This document shows positions 5,840 to 6,451 of a stretch of DNA of 6,451 nt, one piece after another (position 1 is the first letter of the stretch; the number at the start of each line of letters is the position of its first letter). The translations under genes were made by a program, and so were the position numbers. The stretch is taken from assembly GCA_902783395.1 (NCBI GenBank), contig CACZRA010000169.1:1-6451 (forward strand), in the 5' to 3' direction. This DNA comes from an uncultured Lachnospiraceae bacterium. GTDB lineage: Bacteria; Bacillota; Clostridia; Lachnospirales; Lachnospiraceae. The notes below the pieces were generated by a model. That model did no database searches, was not told where the DNA came from, and was given only the letters and a program-made list of their open reading frames with translations.

Positions 5840-5857
5840 CGATCGACATGTCGGTCG
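5840..5857. repeat. 18-base near-perfect palindrome
   Basis: CGATCGACATGTCGGTCG pairs with itself at every position apart from one T-G pair on each side; the inner CGACATGTCG is perfect. It has no loop, so it suits a dimeric DNA-binding protein better than an RNA hairpin. No start codon or promoter is nearby to explain it as an operator. Confidence 0.5.
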
Positions 5858-5884
5858 CCTGGTCAAATACTATAAACATCTACG

Positions 5885-5914
5885 GAGCCCTTGCCTGAAA
5901 TATGGCAGGGGCTT
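5885..5914. terminator. Strong hairpin, possible terminator of the SOS gene
   Basis: AGCCCTTGCC (5886-5895) and GGCAGGGGCT (5904-5913) form a 10-bp GC-rich stem with one G-U pair, extendable by another G-U pair, around an 8-base loop TGAAATAT. The arms and loop look like the terminators common in this bacterial group. However, only TT follows on the + strand, then seven A residues, so the U-tract needed for standard intrinsic termination is missing. It lies about 105 bases past the stop of the 97-residue gene. Confidence 0.4.
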
Positions 5915-5924
5915 AAAAAAATAG

Positions 5925-6059
5925 TTCGGAAGCGTATATAACAGTATAAATAATGCCGCCACCACTCAGGCAGCAGTAGATATTGCTGTAAAAAACGGGG
6001 TAGACCGGACGGATGATTATCCTGCCGGTATTTTACCTGTTCTTCTGCGGGAAGGATGA
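5925..6059 (+). pseudogene. Possible C-terminal fragment of a sugar-binding protein
   Basis: A 44-codon stop-to-stop frame without start codon or ribosome site. It begins FGSVYNSINNAATTQAAVDI and continues with AVKNGVDRT, ending at a TGA (6057-6059). The beginning resembles the late strand-helix of galactose/ribose-type periplasmic binding proteins (such as GTVLNDANNQAKATFDLA in MglB), with an expected small-residue helix and a Gly-Val linker after it. The resemblance covers about 25 residues, so it is suggestive only. It overlaps a hairpin at 6004-6029. Confidence 0.25.
6004..6029. terminator. Candidate terminator between convergent genes
   Basis: ACCGG (6004-6008) pairs with CCGGT (6025-6029), and GGAT (6011-6014) with ATCC (6019-6022), giving a stem with a two-base internal mismatch and a GATT loop. 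On the + strand TATTTTA follows directly. On the minus strand a run of six T residues comes after a gap of about 15 bases. It sits where the SOS gene and the GGDEF gene converge, so it may work weakly in both directions. Confidence 0.35.
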
Positions 6060-6105
6060 TTTCACGACACCCTGATGATTAAAACCTCTCATATAAGGAT
6101 TCAAT

Positions 6106-6451
6106 CTACAGACCCTGTCGTCCGCGTCTGTCATTGGCATCGCGATAGAATCTCCGTTTTTCATCATACATTCTCTGATCCGCCTGCATCTTACGCGAAT
6201 TATAATCCTTGTCTCCAAATTGAGCGAACGATCCGCCCATAGCCACATGAATACCCTGCTGTTCAACAATATCCCTTACTTTGTCGATCTTGCTCTCGAA
6301 CGTCTGCCTGTAATCTTCATAAGTGTACACGGCGAATTCATCGCCACCCAGTCGATAGACGTTATCGCGGCCGAACACTTCCGAAAGTGCGGATGCCACT
6401 TTTTTTATCATCGCATCCCCTGCTTCATGTCCTTCCTTATCATTCACCGCC
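6106..6451 (-). CDS. GGDEF-domain protein, C-terminal part (partial; probable diguanylate cyclase)
   Basis: The frame enters from the right edge and ends at a TAG (6106-6108), giving 115 codons. It covers most of a GGDEF domain, which joins two GTP molecules into the second messenger cyclic di-GMP. Visible marks: VNDKEGHEAGD (the nucleotide-binding helix region), RLGGDEF with the complete active-site signature, the late MGGSFAQFGD strand, and ADQRMYDEKRRFY matching the usual ADxAMYxAK end. The intact signature suggests an active enzyme. The inhibitory RxxD site normally found five residues before GGDEF reads FGRD here, so product feedback through that site is unlikely. The GTG at 6445-6447 is internal (a valine codon in the AVNDKEGH stretch), not a start. 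The sensory N-terminal part lies outside the window. A charged RDANDRRGRQ tail follows the domain. Confidence 0.88.
   Translation of the reverse strand, partial: AVNDKEGHEAGDAMIKKVASALSEVFGRDNVYRLGGDEFAVYTYEDYRQTFESKIDKVRDIVEQQGIHVAMGGSFAQFGDKDYNSRKMQADQRMYDEKRRFYRDANDRRGRQGL

Larger units (their letters stand above)
5781..6105. other. Gap with fragments and hairpins between convergent genes
   Basis: No intact gene is seen. A short frame starting at the ATG at 5789 runs 28 codons with only a weak ribosome site and no recognisable content. Another stop-to-stop frame (5817-5921), with LPEHTDRHVGRLVKYYK in its middle, looks protein-like but is not recognised. The stretch also holds an 18-base palindrome, two hairpins and a binding-protein-like fragment, each listed separately. 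Confidence 0.5.

Noticed and set aside
1..6451. CRISPR arrays, tRNA or rRNA genes, and insertion sequences
   Set aside because: No regularly spaced repeats, no tRNA-like arms with a conserved TTCRA loop, and no intact transposase are visible.

Overview
The window looks like chromosomal DNA from a Gram-positive anaerobe of the Clostridia (Lachnospiraceae-like). The reasons are strong AGGAGG-type ribosome sites, a Gram-positive CGAAC-N4-GTTC LexA box, a lipoprotein-type signal on a transporter subunit, and protein families typical of that group. This placement comes from sequence style and remembered families, not from a database search.

Layout from left to right: (1) the last 26 codons of a gene on the + strand, probably a sugar-type extracellular solute-binding protein; (2) a gene-poor stretch to about 418 holding a decayed flavodoxin-like start that still has its ribosome site; (3) a two-gene minus-strand operon (3104 to 419) for an amino-acid-type ABC importer. 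Its membrane subunit is a lipoprotein-like fusion of a binding domain and a permease, with the two lobes of the binding domain in swapped order. Its ATPase carries an extra C-terminal domain of about 120 residues that resembles a degenerate GHKL/anti-sigma-type ATPase fold; (4) a 430-base gap (3105-3534) with the remains of a GNAT acetyltransferase and a promoter with an operator-like repeat; (5) a + strand pair of unrelated alpha/beta hydrolases (HSL-type esterase, then a DUF3089-type hydrolase), closely spaced and probably co-transcribed; (6) a near-consensus promoter with a LexA (SOS) box in its spacer, driving an uncharacterised 97-residue protein; (7) a 325-base gap with hairpins, a palindrome and short coding-like fragments; (8) the C-terminal part of a GGDEF (diguanylate cyclase) gene entering from the right edge on the minus strand.

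How it fits together: the importer pair is a self-contained unit (receptor, channel and motor in two polypeptides) and may be regulated through the ATPase's extra domain. The two hydrolases form an independent, probably repressor-controlled unit with no obvious link to transport. The small SOS gene is the clearest regulatory story: LexA repression is predicted directly from the promoter, yet no DNA polymerase or other repair gene follows it here. The gaps between units hold broken gene pieces, so this segment looks like an accessory region shaped by deletion and decay.
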